64,000 bases of DNA from Leptospira mtsangambouensis. GTDB taxonomy: Bacteria; Spirochaetota; Leptospiria; Leptospirales; Leptospiraceae. Position 1 is the stretch's first letter. Every line of letters begins with the position of its first letter. The stretch is taken from contig NZ_RQHK01000002.1 in NCBI RefSeq assembly GCF_004770475.1, forward strand, positions 474,001 through 538,000, read 5' to 3'. The position numbers and the translations under genes were made by a program. This document shows, in pieces, positions 26,378-35,446 of this stretch. A model generated the notes under the pieces. The model was not told the origin of the DNA, made no database searches, and saw only the letters and a list, made by a program, of their open reading frames with translations.

Positions 26378-26806
26378 ATGAAACAAATTCGTTTTTTGGT
26401 TCTCTTTTCTTTTTTGGTAACTTTGTTTTTCGTTGGTAGTAATCATTTAGGATCTGGACTCAGTGCCGATCCTTTGGATTCACATCCAATAGAAATTTCG
26501 ATCAAACAGAAATCCGTTGGGAAGTATGAGTTGGAATTGTTTTTACCAAAAGATTTTGGGTTCCAGATGGAAGCACCACACCGTATCTATTTGTCTGGCA
26601 CAGATGGACTAAAAGTTTTGAATGCAGACCTAAAACTAAAAGGGCCAATCCATCACAAAAAACCTGAATATTTTGAATTTGTTAAACCCTTAACCTTCCA
26701 AGTGGAAGGAAAAGGGAAGTTACAGTTGGATGCGAAGTTGTTTTATTGTAACTTTGTGAAAAATATTTGTATTCCCGCTAAGGTAAACAAATCATTTTCC
26801 ATTTAA
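26378..26806 (+). CDS. Exported protein with conserved-looking C-terminal Cys pair, DsbD N-domain-like
   Basis: 142 residues from the ATG at 26378. The signal peptide is LVLFSFLVTLFFVGS. The body is strand-rich and ends YCNFVKNICIPAKV, a C-x6-C-x-P pattern that recalls the end of the DsbD N-terminal (alpha) domain. It could take part in periplasmic thiol transfer, but the domain assignment is tentative. It follows the methyltransferase by 13 bases and converges on the lipoprotein pair. Confidence 0.55.
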   Translation: MKQIRFLVLFSFLVTLFFVGSNHLGSGLSADPLDSHPIEISIKQKSVGKYELELFLPKDFGFQMEAPHRIYLSGTDGLKVLNADLKLKGPIHHKKPEYFEFVKPLTFQVEGKGKLQLDAKLFYCNFVKNICIPAKVNKSFSI

Positions 26807-26820
26807 CAAACATTAGGACT

Positions 26821-27249
26821 TTATTCTAAGTCTTTGGTTACAAGGCGTTTCAAGTTGGATTTTTGAATTTGGTATAAGAAAAAATACCTACCTCCAACAG
26901 AAACGTTTTTATCCACAATTTTACCTTCCTTGGAAATATCGCGGAGTTCTTTTCTTCCCTTCTCAGAAAGATTGGGGATTGTATAGGTTTTTAATAAGTT
27001 CAGAGACTTTTGTTCGGCAATTGTTTTTGCTTCTTCGGTTCGTTCTGATTCGGAGGGAAGAACACTAGATACTGCAACTTGGAATAAAGATTCAGAAAGA
27101 AATCCTTCCTTTGCTTTCGTAAATTCTAAAATTACTTCGTTTTCAGTATCTTTGGTTTGTGGGACTTCTTTTGTTTCTTTGGATTTACAATTCCAAACAA
27201 AAACAAGAATTGAGAAAGATAGAATCATCCTTGATAAAGTTTTGTTCAT
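26821..27249 (-). CDS. Putative lipoprotein, 142 residues
   Basis: Signal peptide ILSFSILVFVWNC with lipobox at VWNC, then a Lys/Glu-rich linker and a mixed helical domain ending NVSVGGRYFFLYQIQ. No family recognised. Its ATG starts directly after the stop of the upstream lipoprotein gene, so the two form an operon. Confidence 0.65.
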   Translation of the reverse strand: MNKTLSRMILSFSILVFVWNCKSKETKEVPQTKDTENEVILEFTKAKEGFLSESLFQVAVSSVLPSESERTEEAKTIAEQKSLNLLKTYTIPNLSEKGRKELRDISKEGKIVDKNVSVGGRYFFLYQIQKSNLKRLVTKDLE

Positions 27250-27888
27250 TTACAGTTTCCTAGGTTCTAAAAGCGGAGTTTTCTCCACACGTTCCATTAA
27301 TTTAGGTTGGATATTTCGGAATAGGAAAGCACATTTTGTGCGATCAGAATAATCTTCTTTATAAAGAACAAGACCATCAAAGAACCAAGCAAAGTTATGA
27401 ATGCTTTCGATTGTGTTCTCTTTTTGCGTTTGGGTAGTATTTGTAGCGGTTTGCCCTTGTTGGGTCGATGTTTGCGGGTTTGTTGTTGTCGTAGTGGTGG
27501 GACTGGCTGCCGTCTGAGTGCCAAGAGCAGTGGTTGTTTGAGGGGCATTGGCGATGAGCCGAGCTTGCCTGTCCTTTCCTTCCAAAGTTTTGGAGTATTC
27601 ATCAATGCTTTCACCGAATTGGTGTTTTTGTCTTTGGATTTGGATCAGGAAGGGTAGAGCCAGTCGTTCTCTTTCCACAAAAGCTCTTTGTTTGCAATCA
27701 TTCCGACGGGCAATCCCAGAGACTTCTTTATACGTTACCGGAATTTCCACTTTGATTTGAAAAAATTCTCGAGAGATAAAACCTTCGTCACTTTCATTTT
27801 GGAGAGCTCGTTCCACATAACTGGGATCGGCGATGGTAAAGAGGCGACACGAACAAAAGAGAGTTAAAATTAGAAGTTTACGAACCAT
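27250..27888 (-). CDS. Putative lipoprotein with Thr/Gln-rich low-complexity segment
   Basis: 212 residues from the ATG at 27888 (GGAA before it). Signal LLILTLFCSC gives a lipobox. Around residues 115-160 a Thr, Gln, Ala and Asn-rich stretch separates two structured parts. The C-terminal part FAWFFDGLVLYKED is aromatic. No family recognised. Divergent from the M16 peptidase gene with 21 bases between starts, and followed without gap by the second lipoprotein gene. Confidence 0.65.
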   Translation of the reverse strand: MVRKLLILTLFCSCRLFTIADPSYVERALQNESDEGFISREFFQIKVEIPVTYKEVSGIARRNDCKQRAFVERERLALPFLIQIQRQKHQFGESIDEYSKTLEGKDRQARLIANAPQTTTALGTQTAASPTTTTTTNPQTSTQQGQTATNTTQTQKENTIESIHNFAWFFDGLVLYKEDYSDRTKCAFLFRNIQPKLMERVEKTPLLEPRKL

Positions 27889-27909
27889 TTCCAACTTCAA
27901 GACTAGTAG

Positions 27910-29460
27910 ATGATGTCGAAATTACGAATCTTTTTCCTTTGTTTTTTCCTACAATTTTTGCCCCTTTTTTCCCAGGACCAATTTTTTGGAACCTCTGAGT
28001 CACAGTTTCGAGACAAGATAAAAACCATTCGTTTGGACAATGGACTGACTGTTGTGATGATGAAGAGAGGAACTTCTCCTACTGTTGCTTTGTACATTAA
28101 ATTTCTCGTCGGAGCTGTGGATGAAACCCCTGAGGAAGCAGGTACCGCCCACCTTTTGGAACATATGCTTTTCAAAGGAACAAAAACTGTCGGTACTACA
28201 AACTACGAAAAAGAAGAAAAATACCAAAAACAAATCGAAGTTTGGGGAACAGAACTTGATGATCTGAAATTAAAAATTCGTGATCTGACAACTCGTGGCG
28301 AAACCATTCCCCGTTCATTAGAAGAGGAAAAAGAAACCTTAGAACGCCGATTAAAAAATCTCATTCAATTGCAAGATGAGTTCATTGTAAAAAACGAAGA
28401 TTCTTATATTTATGAACAAAATGGGGAAATAGGATTCAACGCATACACTTCGCAAGATGTTACCAACTATCAAATCCAACTTCCCAATAACCGAATCGAA
28501 GTTTGGGCAAAAATTGAATCCGATCGTTTGAAACATCCAATCTTACGTGAATATTATACTGAGAGAGATGTTGTGATTGAAGAACGTCGGATGCGAACCG
28601 ACGACATTGGAGGTTCTGTTTTACGAGAGAAATTTTATTCTATGGCATTTGAGAGCCATCCTTATCGTAAGTCCATCATCGGTTATTCTACAGGCCTTCC
28701 TTTTTTAAAAATAGAAGAAACCAAAGCATTTTTCCAAAAACATTATACTCCAGACCGAATGGTGATTTCTGTTGTAGGTCAGTTTGATTTTGAAGAAACG
28801 GAGTCCATCATCCGTAAGTATTTTTCTGACCTAAAACCAGGGAAACCAAGGCCGATCCAAAAGCAGGAAGAAAAATCTTTTCCAGGTGAAAAACGATTCA
28901 AAGTTTACCATCCATCCGGAAGCCAAATGATGATGGGTTTTCTTAAACCACCTTATCCACATAAAGATAATTCATCCTTTGATGTATTATCAACTATCCT
29001 CACTTCAGGAACGGGATCTAGGTTATACAAACGACTTGTATTAGAAGAGAAGTTGGTATTGAGTGTGAGAGCGGTGAATGGTGATCCAGGTGAACGATAT
29101 AAAAATTACTTTGTGTTTTTTATCAAACCGAATGAGGGAGCCAAACTGGATGTCATCGAAAATATCATCTGGGATGAACTTTCGAAAATAAAGGAATCTG
29201 GAGTTCCAAAAGAGGAATTGGATAAGGTCAAAAATCAAATGGTTTCTGATTTTATCAAAACTTTGGATGATAATTCAGCAATTGCTGATCTTTTAAGTTA
29301 CTATCAATTGTTATATGGTGATTGGAATGGGTTATTTCGCCAATATTCTTCCATTATGAAAACTTCATCCAATGACCTTCAATCTCTGATTCCAACATAC
29401 TTAACCAAAGACAAGGTTGTGATCGGTGTATTGGAAGATGTAAGGAAAAAATCAGAATGA
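27910..29460 (+). CDS. M16 (insulinase/pitrilysin) zinc peptidase, catalytic partner
   Basis: 516 residues with an N-terminal signal peptide (LRIFFLCFFLQFLPLFS). The inverted zinc motif HLLEH is at residues 81-85 (AHLLEHMLFKGT) and the distal glutamate is in ERDVVIEERRM. Between them lies a Lys/Glu-rich coiled insertion of about 60 residues, common in bacterial M16 enzymes. Two M16 halves are present. Expected to be exported and zinc-dependent, degrading peptides or processing envelope proteins. The next gene encodes its non-catalytic partner, overlapping in ATGA. Confidence 0.92.
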   Translation: MMSKLRIFFLCFFLQFLPLFSQDQFFGTSESQFRDKIKTIRLDNGLTVVMMKRGTSPTVALYIKFLVGAVDETPEEAGTAHLLEHMLFKGTKTVGTTNYEKEEKYQKQIEVWGTELDDLKLKIRDLTTRGETIPRSLEEEKETLERRLKNLIQLQDEFIVKNEDSYIYEQNGEIGFNAYTSQDVTNYQIQLPNNRIEVWAKIESDRLKHPILREYYTERDVVIEERRMRTDDIGGSVLREKFYSMAFESHPYRKSIIGYSTGLPFLKIEETKAFFQKHYTPDRMVISVVGQFDFEETESIIRKYFSDLKPGKPRPIQKQEEKSFPGEKRFKVYHPSGSQMMMGFLKPPYPHKDNSSFDVLSTILTSGTGSRLYKRLVLEEKLVLSVRAVNGDPGERYKNYFVFFIKPNEGAKLDVIENIIWDELSKIKESGVPKEELDKVKNQMVSDFIKTLDDNSAIADLLSYYQLLYGDWNGLFRQYSSIMKTSSNDLQSLIPTYLTKDKVVIGVLEDVRKKSE

Positions 29461-30860
29461 AACGTATTTATTTAATTTTAATTGTTTTTAGTTTTTTTAA
29501 TCTTTCTGCTCGTGAAATGGGGGATTTTGTTCGGGATTTAAAATTTAAACCATTAGTGTTTGAAGTTCCTGAAATCAAATCAGTTAAACAACCATCAGGT
29601 GTTGAAATTTTTTCATTAAAAAATGCAGAGTTTCCCATCGTGTATGCAGATATTTACGTGTATCATGGCAGGAAAAATTTAGGCAAACGACCGGTAGAGA
29701 TCACTAAACTTTTGGAAGATAGTTGGGAATTGTCAGGATCAAAAACTTACCCAAAAGAAAAGTTCCTAGAAACTTTGGAGTTTTATGGAGCATCCTTTTC
29801 TGTTTCAATCGATTATGAAAAAACAATATTTAGTTTTGCTTATTTAACATCGACTGAGAAGGAAGTGCTTCCTATCATACAGTCATTTTTTGATTCTCCT
29901 AACTTAGATGAGTCATTGGTAACCACAACCAAAGGGAAACTCACGGAAGAGATCAAACGTAGAAATGACAATCCAACTGCCCTCGGTTCAAGGAAAGCAA
30001 AAGAGGCTTTGTTTTTGGGCACAATAGCGGGAACCTCTATGCAAATCGCTGCACTGGAATCTTTAAAAATGGATGAACTCATTGAGTTTCAGTCAGAGAT
30101 TTTAAAAGAACCAAAACGTAGATTCCTTGTGACTGGTGATTATGACTTAAAATCTTGGGAACGTTTTTTCCCCAACTTACCTGAAAGTAATGAAAAAAAT
30201 AATTCTGAGTCCATCACACCTTTGTTTCTTTCTGAGAACATTAAAAAGACAGGGAATAAAATTCGACTTGTTGAGAAGGATGTCAGTCAAAGTTTTATTT
30301 CGATGGTCGGAGTCCTGCCTGAACACAATCATCCAGATTTTTATGCCATCCAAGTTTTGAATTATATCATTGGCGCCGGAGGATTTAACTCCTATTATAT
30401 GAGAGAAATTCGTAACAATCGGGGTCTTGCTTATTCTGCTGGAAGTAATACGGATTTCCAAGAAAATTACGGAACCATTCAATTCTTTGCGATGACAAAA
30501 ACAGAGTCAGTCAAAGAAGTTTTATCCCTTATGCAAGAACTCATCCAACCCAAACTCATAGATTCATTGACAGAAGACGAACTGGTTCGAGCAAAGAACG
30601 CCATCATCAATCAGTTTGTATTTCAGTTTGAAGATGATAAAAGGACTCTTGCAAGCGAAGTGCGAAGGCGTGATCATAAAATGCCAGACGGATACTTACA
30701 AAATTTTAGGAAAGAAATTGATCGTTTGACACTTTCTGATTTAAAACGAGTGGGTAAATTGTATTTCCAATCAGACAAATTGATCATCACCATTGTTGGC
30801 CCTAAGGTTTTAGAGTCATCTTTTGGGGAAGCAGTAAAGGTGATACAACCGGAAGATTGA
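29457..30860 (+). CDS. M16 family protein, inactive partner
   Basis: 467 residues with a short signal peptide (RIYLILIVFSFFNLSA). Fold landmarks of M16 are kept (YVYHGRKNLGKRP, then the C-domain GGFNSYYMREIRNNRGLAYSAGS), but the HxxEH position reads LLEDSWELSG, so zinc cannot be bound there. This is the usual active/inactive heterodimer arrangement of bacterial and mitochondrial-processing-type M16 enzymes. The start overlaps the catalytic gene's stop by four bases, fitting stoichiometric production. Confidence 0.9.
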   Translation: MKRIYLILIVFSFFNLSAREMGDFVRDLKFKPLVFEVPEIKSVKQPSGVEIFSLKNAEFPIVYADIYVYHGRKNLGKRPVEITKLLEDSWELSGSKTYPKEKFLETLEFYGASFSVSIDYEKTIFSFAYLTSTEKEVLPIIQSFFDSPNLDESLVTTTKGKLTEEIKRRNDNPTALGSRKAKEALFLGTIAGTSMQIAALESLKMDELIEFQSEILKEPKRRFLVTGDYDLKSWERFFPNLPESNEKNNSESITPLFLSENIKKTGNKIRLVEKDVSQSFISMVGVLPEHNHPDFYAIQVLNYIIGAGGFNSYYMREIRNNRGLAYSAGSNTDFQENYGTIQFFAMTKTESVKEVLSLMQELIQPKLIDSLTEDELVRAKNAIINQFVFQFEDDKRTLASEVRRRDHKMPDGYLQNFRKEIDRLTLSDLKRVGKLYFQSDKLIITIVGPKVLESSFGEAVKVIQPED

Positions 30861-31699
30861 TGTTAACAGCTAGTTTTGAATACAAGGGAATTAAATTTGA
30901 AGGATTGTCCGAAGGTGGAATTCGGACATCCATCATTTGTCCTTCCCTTGACTTTATGTTTGATTTTGGATTTATCAATCCTGATAAAATTCATATAGGA
31001 AAGATATTGTTATCTCATGCCCACCTGGATCATTCCTGTGGGATTCCTTATTACGTATCCCAAAGAAGTTTAAGAAAACTCCCCGTTCCTAAAATTTATC
31101 TTCCAAAATCTTTGGAACCCAAAATGTCTCAAATTCTAAAACTATATTCTGAAATTGAAGATTTTGATTATGAATGTGAACTGATCGGTTTGGATTTTGG
31201 TGATAGGGTTGAATTAAAACCTGGTTATTTTTTTAAACCTTGGCAAAGTTTTCATCGGGTTCCTTCACAAGGTTATACTGTATATGAAACCAAACGAAAA
31301 TTAAAGAAAGAATGGACGAGCCTAAGTTCCGAAGAAATTCGTAATAAAAAAGATTTGGGTGAAGATCCCACAGAAGAAATTTCAGTCCCGCTTGTTTCAT
31401 TTTCAGGGGACACAAAAATAGAATACGTTTTAGAAAATGAAGATGTTCGCAAAAGTAAAATTCTCTTTATGGAATGTACTTACTATTGTGAAAAAAGAGA
31501 CGTGGACCGAGCTCGGGAATGGGGTCATACTCATTTCGATGAAATTGTGGCCAATGCTTCTGCATTTGAAAACGAAGCCATTGTTCTCATCCATCCTTCC
31601 AAACGATATAGTTATCGTGAGTTAAACGATCTTGTCCGCAAAAAGACTCCTCCTATTTTAAAAGATAGAGTTTCTCTTTTTTTACCACCCAAATCATGA
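30860..31699 (+). CDS. RNase Z-like MBL-fold hydrolase
   Basis: 279 residues. The metal motif SHAHLDHSCGIPYY and the later FSGDTKIEYVL and HTHFDE are the tRNase Z/ElaC-type layout; a PxKxRN-like exosite region is not clear. It may be a paralogue acting on another phosphodiester, so no gene symbol is given. The ATG begins at the last base of the previous stop (TGATG), with a TTG three bases earlier as an alternative. Confidence 0.75.
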   Translation: MLTASFEYKGIKFEGLSEGGIRTSIICPSLDFMFDFGFINPDKIHIGKILLSHAHLDHSCGIPYYVSQRSLRKLPVPKIYLPKSLEPKMSQILKLYSEIEDFDYECELIGLDFGDRVELKPGYFFKPWQSFHRVPSQGYTVYETKRKLKKEWTSLSSEEIRNKKDLGEDPTEEISVPLVSFSGDTKIEYVLENEDVRKSKILFMECTYYCEKRDVDRAREWGHTHFDEIVANASAFENEAIVLIHPSKRYSYRELNDLVRKKTPPILKDRVSLFLPPKS

Positions 31700-32355
31700 A
31701 ACCAAGGCCGAGCATTTACATTCCAGAACTTGAATCTTATATTGATTCGAGTTTGGTGTACAAACCAAACCCTGTGTTTGCTGAAATGGAAACGTACGCC
31801 AAAGAAAAAAATATCCCCATTGTCACTGCTGCCACCGGTGCTGTTTTATCTCATTTGGTATCTCTTGTCAGGCCCAAACAAATTTTGGAATTAGGAACTG
31901 GGCTCGGTTATTCTACTCTTTGGATGGCCGTGGGTTCACCGGAGACAATGTTTGTGACTGTGGATCGCCATAAAGAACAAGCTGATCTGATGGATGGATA
32001 TGCCGAAAAAATGGGAATTTTAGAACAAATCCATGTTAAACGAGTGACGGACTCTGTGATGGATTATTTAGAAAAGGAATATTCGGAGTGGGTAGGTTCA
32101 GATCTTTTTTTTGTGGATTGTGATAAAATTACCTACCCTGAAATCTTTCGAATTCTCTGGAAGGAAGCAAAACCAGGGTCTTATTTTTTATTCGATAATA
32201 TGTTATGGCATGGAAGGGTCCTTTCTCCCGATCCAAAGAAACCTTCTGATTTAGCGGTGATGGCACTTTGGAATGAGGTGAAATCCCAAGTTTTAGGTTA
32301 TACTTTGTATCCTGTTGGTGATGGATTACTCTTTTTTCAAAAGGATAAAAAATAG
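31696..32355 (+). CDS. SAM-dependent O-methyltransferase (catechol-type family)
   Basis: 219 residues. SAM-binding ILELGTGLGYSTLWMA, then the acidic DR of VTVDRHKEQ, LFFVDCDKITYPE and LFDNMLWHGRVL, where the Asp/Asn residues bind the metal. This is the family 3 O-methyltransferase fold (COMT/YrrM-like). The substrate is unknown. ATGA overlap with the RNase Z-like gene, last clear member of this coupled operon. Confidence 0.88.
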   Translation: MKPRPSIYIPELESYIDSSLVYKPNPVFAEMETYAKEKNIPIVTAATGAVLSHLVSLVRPKQILELGTGLGYSTLWMAVGSPETMFVTVDRHKEQADLMDGYAEKMGILEQIHVKRVTDSVMDYLEKEYSEWVGSDLFFVDCDKITYPEIFRILWKEAKPGSYFLFDNMLWHGRVLSPDPKKPSDLAVMALWNEVKSQVLGYTLYPVGDGLLFFQKDKK

Positions 32356-32413
32356 TAGTCAAACCTCCTCTTTTCTGTGTATTCTGCTCCTTGGTTTAAG
32401 GAGAGCAAGTTTC

Positions 32414-33166
32414 GTGTTAAAAAATAGTTTCATCTTCCTTTTGTTTTGTATCTTTAGTTTCTCAGTTTTTGCCCAAGAGTCAGGGTCTCCAGAAAAAGGA
32501 AAAGAGTCCTTCGAGGAACTCGATAAACTGGACCAAGGTAATAATTTAGAACGCAAACAGTACAAAAACATTTCGGAAAATAACAAAGATAGAGTCATTA
32601 ATGCTATAAAACTTCTAACGATTGTTACTGCTAACTTCGGAGATGAAGTTCCTGATTCAAAAACCGCTTTTGAAAAAATCAAAAAAGATTACCAAGTGGT
32701 TCTGCGTTATTATTATCGACGTGCTTATATAGCCTCTGGAAAAGCAATGGTCGCTTTGGAAAAAGATATATCCTCACTTCTTGGAAAATTTTCAAAAAAT
32801 TACGATACCAAAACTCAAAACCTTCTTGCTGAATGTGCAGATTTAATTACAAACCAGGAACAATCCCAACTTGTGGAAACTTCTGGAGAAGGATCAAAAG
32901 CAATCATCCCATACAGAGAGATTGCAGAAGCACAACAGAAATTGAGAATTGCTTATGGACAAATGGGTTTGGCTACAGATATGTCGCGGGATGACAGGTT
33001 TTACGATGCCATCGTACATTACCGAATTGCAAAAGATTATGGAATCAAAATCCTTTCTGACTTCAAAGAAGCAGAAGCGGATAAAAAAGTCATTTCCGAT
33101 AAATACGGAAAAGACTTAAGTGATAATAGAAACCAAATCTTTAGCCAATCGCAAAACGCAAAATAG
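32414..33166 (+). CDS. Exported helical protein of unknown function
   Basis: 250 residues from a GTG at 32414, chosen because AAGGAGAGC sits seven bases before it and the signal peptide (SFIFLLFCIFSFSVFA) then starts at once. The frame is open upstream, but there it overlaps the methyltransferase. The mature part is almost all helical, with a region like a TPR pair near residues 190-225 (YDAIVHYRIAKDYGIKIL). No family recognised. Likely periplasmic. Confidence 0.65.
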   Translation: MLKNSFIFLLFCIFSFSVFAQESGSPEKGKESFEELDKLDQGNNLERKQYKNISENNKDRVINAIKLLTIVTANFGDEVPDSKTAFEKIKKDYQVVLRYYYRRAYIASGKAMVALEKDISSLLGKFSKNYDTKTQNLLAECADLITNQEQSQLVETSGEGSKAIIPYREIAEAQQKLRIAYGQMGLATDMSRDDRFYDAIVHYRIAKDYGIKILSDFKEAEADKKVISDKYGKDLSDNRNQIFSQSQNAK

Positions 33167-33183
33167 TTTATAAACTTTTTCTT

Positions 33184-33209
33184 TTCTCCGTTCCCCGGTG
33201 AGCGGAGAA
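33184..33209 (+). promoter_or_regulatory. Hairpin covering the ribosome-binding region of the amidase gene
   Basis: TTCTCCG (33184-33190) and CGGAGAA (33203-33209) are perfect seven-base arms around a 12-base loop. The right arm holds the only GGAG and ends at the A of the proposed ATG. The hairpin could mask translation, or it may act as a weak 3' structure for the previous gene; no T-run follows. Confidence 0.35.
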
Positions 33210-34558
33210 TGACCATCGTGGTCTTTTTGTCTTCTCATAACTTACAAAAATCTTTATCAATTCTCTATTTTGTATTTTTTTCCTTTTCCTTGGAAGCTGT
33301 TCCTGTCTTTCGGATCGTAGTAGATCCTGGCCATGGAGGGGTTGCCAAAGATCCCAAGGCACAACATGGAGACAAATATGATAGTGTCACCCAAACTTAT
33401 TTAGAAACATACAAACAAGGGACCGAACATGGGAATGTTACGGAAAGAAAGGTAGTTCTTGACTTAGCAAAAGAAGTCCACCGAGTTTTAAAACTAACTG
33501 AGACAGAAGCAGGTTGGAAAGAATTTGAAGAATATCTCAAACGGTTCTCTAAAAAATCAGATTTCCAACGAGTGATTTTGGAAAGTAAACTCACTCGTGA
33601 GTCGTCGTTTGATGATGACCCAAACTCTGATGATCCCAATTCTGCCTATCGGTTGTATGATTTTCCGGACCAAAAAACAGGCGTAAGGCGAAAAGGTAGA
33701 CTATCTAAAATCAATGAACTAAAACCTCAACTTGTTTTGTCTTTACATTTAAATCCTGCTAGTAAAGGACAAACGGGTGGAATGGGTGCTGTTCTCACTC
33801 CCGGTTATAAAACATTCTCAAAATTAAGAAAAATTTCAGATAAAAAAAACTCACCGAACGGATTTACAAATGGTCCATGGTCGGAATGGTTAATATTTCA
33901 GTCAGGTTGGACGAAACTGGAAAATGCCATAGCTGACACCTGGATTTATTTTCATGGGTATTGGCCTAAAAAAAATGGAAAGGATACAGATCTTACAAAA
34001 TTTGAAGGTTACCGCCAAAATATGGTTAGTTGGCATTACGCTGATGAACCTAATTGGGAAAAACAAATTGGAAAACCAGGGCCCTACGCAACAGACCATG
34101 AAACCTTTTCTGAAACGGGAAAGTTTTGGGAAAGAGAAAAAGGAAAAAAAGAAGAGTGGAGAAGGGAAGGTGGAAGAGAAGGGTTTGGTGGCGACAATCA
34201 TTTTGTGACAAAGGAACTAATGCGTTTTGTCCAGTATGGACTCCCTGTTTTATTAAAAGAAAAGGACTCTCCTTATCCAGAACTTGGTCCCATCCAAAAA
34301 CCTTACATTTCTACATATAGTTTGCCAACGTACACCAATGCCCTTTGTGCCTTCATTGAAATTGGATATGTAAACCGTAGTCGTGATGTCAAATACTTGA
34401 CCCAAAACAAAAAAGAAACTGCTATTTCTTTGGCAGTGGGTATCTATTCTCTGTTTGTTGGTCTGGATGTCAAAAAAATCCCTTCACTCCCATACAATCC
34501 TAAAGGTAAAAAAGTAAACTGGGAACGATATGAGAACTATTTTGATGAAGTTTTATAA
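33209..34558 (+). CDS. N-acetylmuramoyl-L-alanine amidase (Amidase_3)
   Basis: A zinc amidase that cleaves the bond between MurNAc and the stem peptide. Signal peptide near residues 12-30. Zinc ligands are visible as H in VVDPGHGGVAKD, E in GNVTERKVVLDLA, and H in LSLHLNPASKG; the catalytic glutamate is probably in CAFIEIGYVNRS. At 449 residues it is longer than the usual 180-residue catalytic domain because of insertions at about 75-145 and 200-330. The start is uncertain: GGAG is only one base before the ATG, and GTG at 33218 is better spaced. Confidence 0.88.
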   Translation: MTIVVFLSSHNLQKSLSILYFVFFSFSLEAVPVFRIVVDPGHGGVAKDPKAQHGDKYDSVTQTYLETYKQGTEHGNVTERKVVLDLAKEVHRVLKLTETEAGWKEFEEYLKRFSKKSDFQRVILESKLTRESSFDDDPNSDDPNSAYRLYDFPDQKTGVRRKGRLSKINELKPQLVLSLHLNPASKGQTGGMGAVLTPGYKTFSKLRKISDKKNSPNGFTNGPWSEWLIFQSGWTKLENAIADTWIYFHGYWPKKNGKDTDLTKFEGYRQNMVSWHYADEPNWEKQIGKPGPYATDHETFSETGKFWEREKGKKEEWRREGGREGFGGDNHFVTKELMRFVQYGLPVLLKEKDSPYPELGPIQKPYISTYSLPTYTNALCAFIEIGYVNRSRDVKYLTQNKKETAISLAVGIYSLFVGLDVKKIPSLPYNPKGKKVNWERYENYFDEVL

Positions 34559-34573
34559 GTAACAGTTTTTCCC

Positions 34574-35347
34574 ATGAAACCAAAAAAAGAATCTTCTAAA
34601 GTTCTAGGTCATCCCCTTTTTCAAGAGTTGATCCTAATGTACCAATCTTCTCTAGAGAAAAGATACTCTCCTGAAAATTTGAAACTTTTTCCAGAATTTA
34701 GTTCCATTCCGCGCACTAAAATTGACCAATTACTACATTTTTTTTTAGAATATCTTTATCCTGAGTATTCCAAACGAAAAGAATTGGACTCCGCCTTTGA
34801 TGCGTTATCCGGCTTTGTTAACCATCCCACAAAAATTTGGGGCATTCTTGGAAACTTAGCAATGTCTATCTTCCGATTTGGAAAACACTTTCCTATGGCA
34901 CTCAAAGCGGGACTTGCTGCCTTACATTCTTATGTGACGGCGCATCAATTTGAAGAGGAACTTGTGATGGAGCTTGACCGTCATGAAAATCAAATTGGAT
35001 TACTAGGTTCCGAGTTTGCGATGGAATTTTTAATCGCAAAGGTAGAAAAAGAAAAAGCAGATGCATTTCGAAAGGACATTGGTGCACTTTTCAAAGTGTT
35101 TTCGAATGCTGAACTCATTCGAAAGATCATTCTCATTATGGAAGATATTCTTGTGAAGATGGAATCGAAGGGTGGTCTTTACACAGAAGAAGATAGAAAA
35201 GGAATTTCTCTAGGTGTTTCCATTTTAAAAGATGGAAGAGAGATCTTTGATGAGATGAAAGAAGAGGAGATTTTCCTTGTCTTACAAGCCATAGACAGAA
35301 TCGAAGAGGATTTTTATCTAAAGGCTTGCGAGAAGAATTCGAACTAA
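34574..35347 (+). CDS. All-helical hypothetical protein, 257 residues
   Basis: No family recognised. No signal peptide; the sequence is strongly helical and amphipathic, with a more hydrophobic part near residues 90-115 (ILGNLAMSIFRFGKHFPMALKAG). It starts 15 bases after the amidase and may be cotranscribed. The C-terminus lies eight bases before the convergent tRNA-Leu gene. Confidence 0.65.
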   Translation: MKPKKESSKVLGHPLFQELILMYQSSLEKRYSPENLKLFPEFSSIPRTKIDQLLHFFLEYLYPEYSKRKELDSAFDALSGFVNHPTKIWGILGNLAMSIFRFGKHFPMALKAGLAALHSYVTAHQFEEELVMELDRHENQIGLLGSEFAMEFLIAKVEKEKADAFRKDIGALFKVFSNAELIRKIILIMEDILVKMESKGGLYTEEDRKGISLGVSILKDGREIFDEMKEEEIFLVLQAIDRIEEDFYLKACEKNSN

Positions 35348-35355
35348 ATTACTGT

Positions 35356-35442
35356 TGGTACCGATGGCCGGAATCGAACCGGCATGATGTTACCATCGGT
35401 GGATTTTGAATCCACTGCGTCTACCAATTCCACCACATCGGC
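35356..35442 (-). tRNA. tRNA-Leu (CAA)
   Basis: Read on the minus strand, 87 nt including an encoded CCA. The acceptor GCCGATG pairs with CATCGGT with a G1:U72 wobble. The anticodon stem GTGGA/TCCAC encloses TTCAAAA, anticodon CAA, reading UUG. A long class II variable arm (GATGGTAACATC) confirms Leu, and the T arm is GCCGG TTCGATT CCGGC. It lies four bases after the stop of the thioesterase gene on the same strand, so it may be read through from that gene. Confidence 0.95.
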
Positions 35443-35446
35443 ATAA

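Noticed and set aside
27410..27560. Simple-sequence tract as a DNA repeat or phase-variation tract
   Set aside because: It encodes the Thr/Gln-rich linker with mixed codons; there is no pure unit repeated that would slip.
33165..33176. AGTTTATAAACT as a terminator of the exported helical protein gene
   Set aside because: Twelve-base AT-rich palindrome without room for a loop; too weak to call, though noted beside the amidase hairpin.
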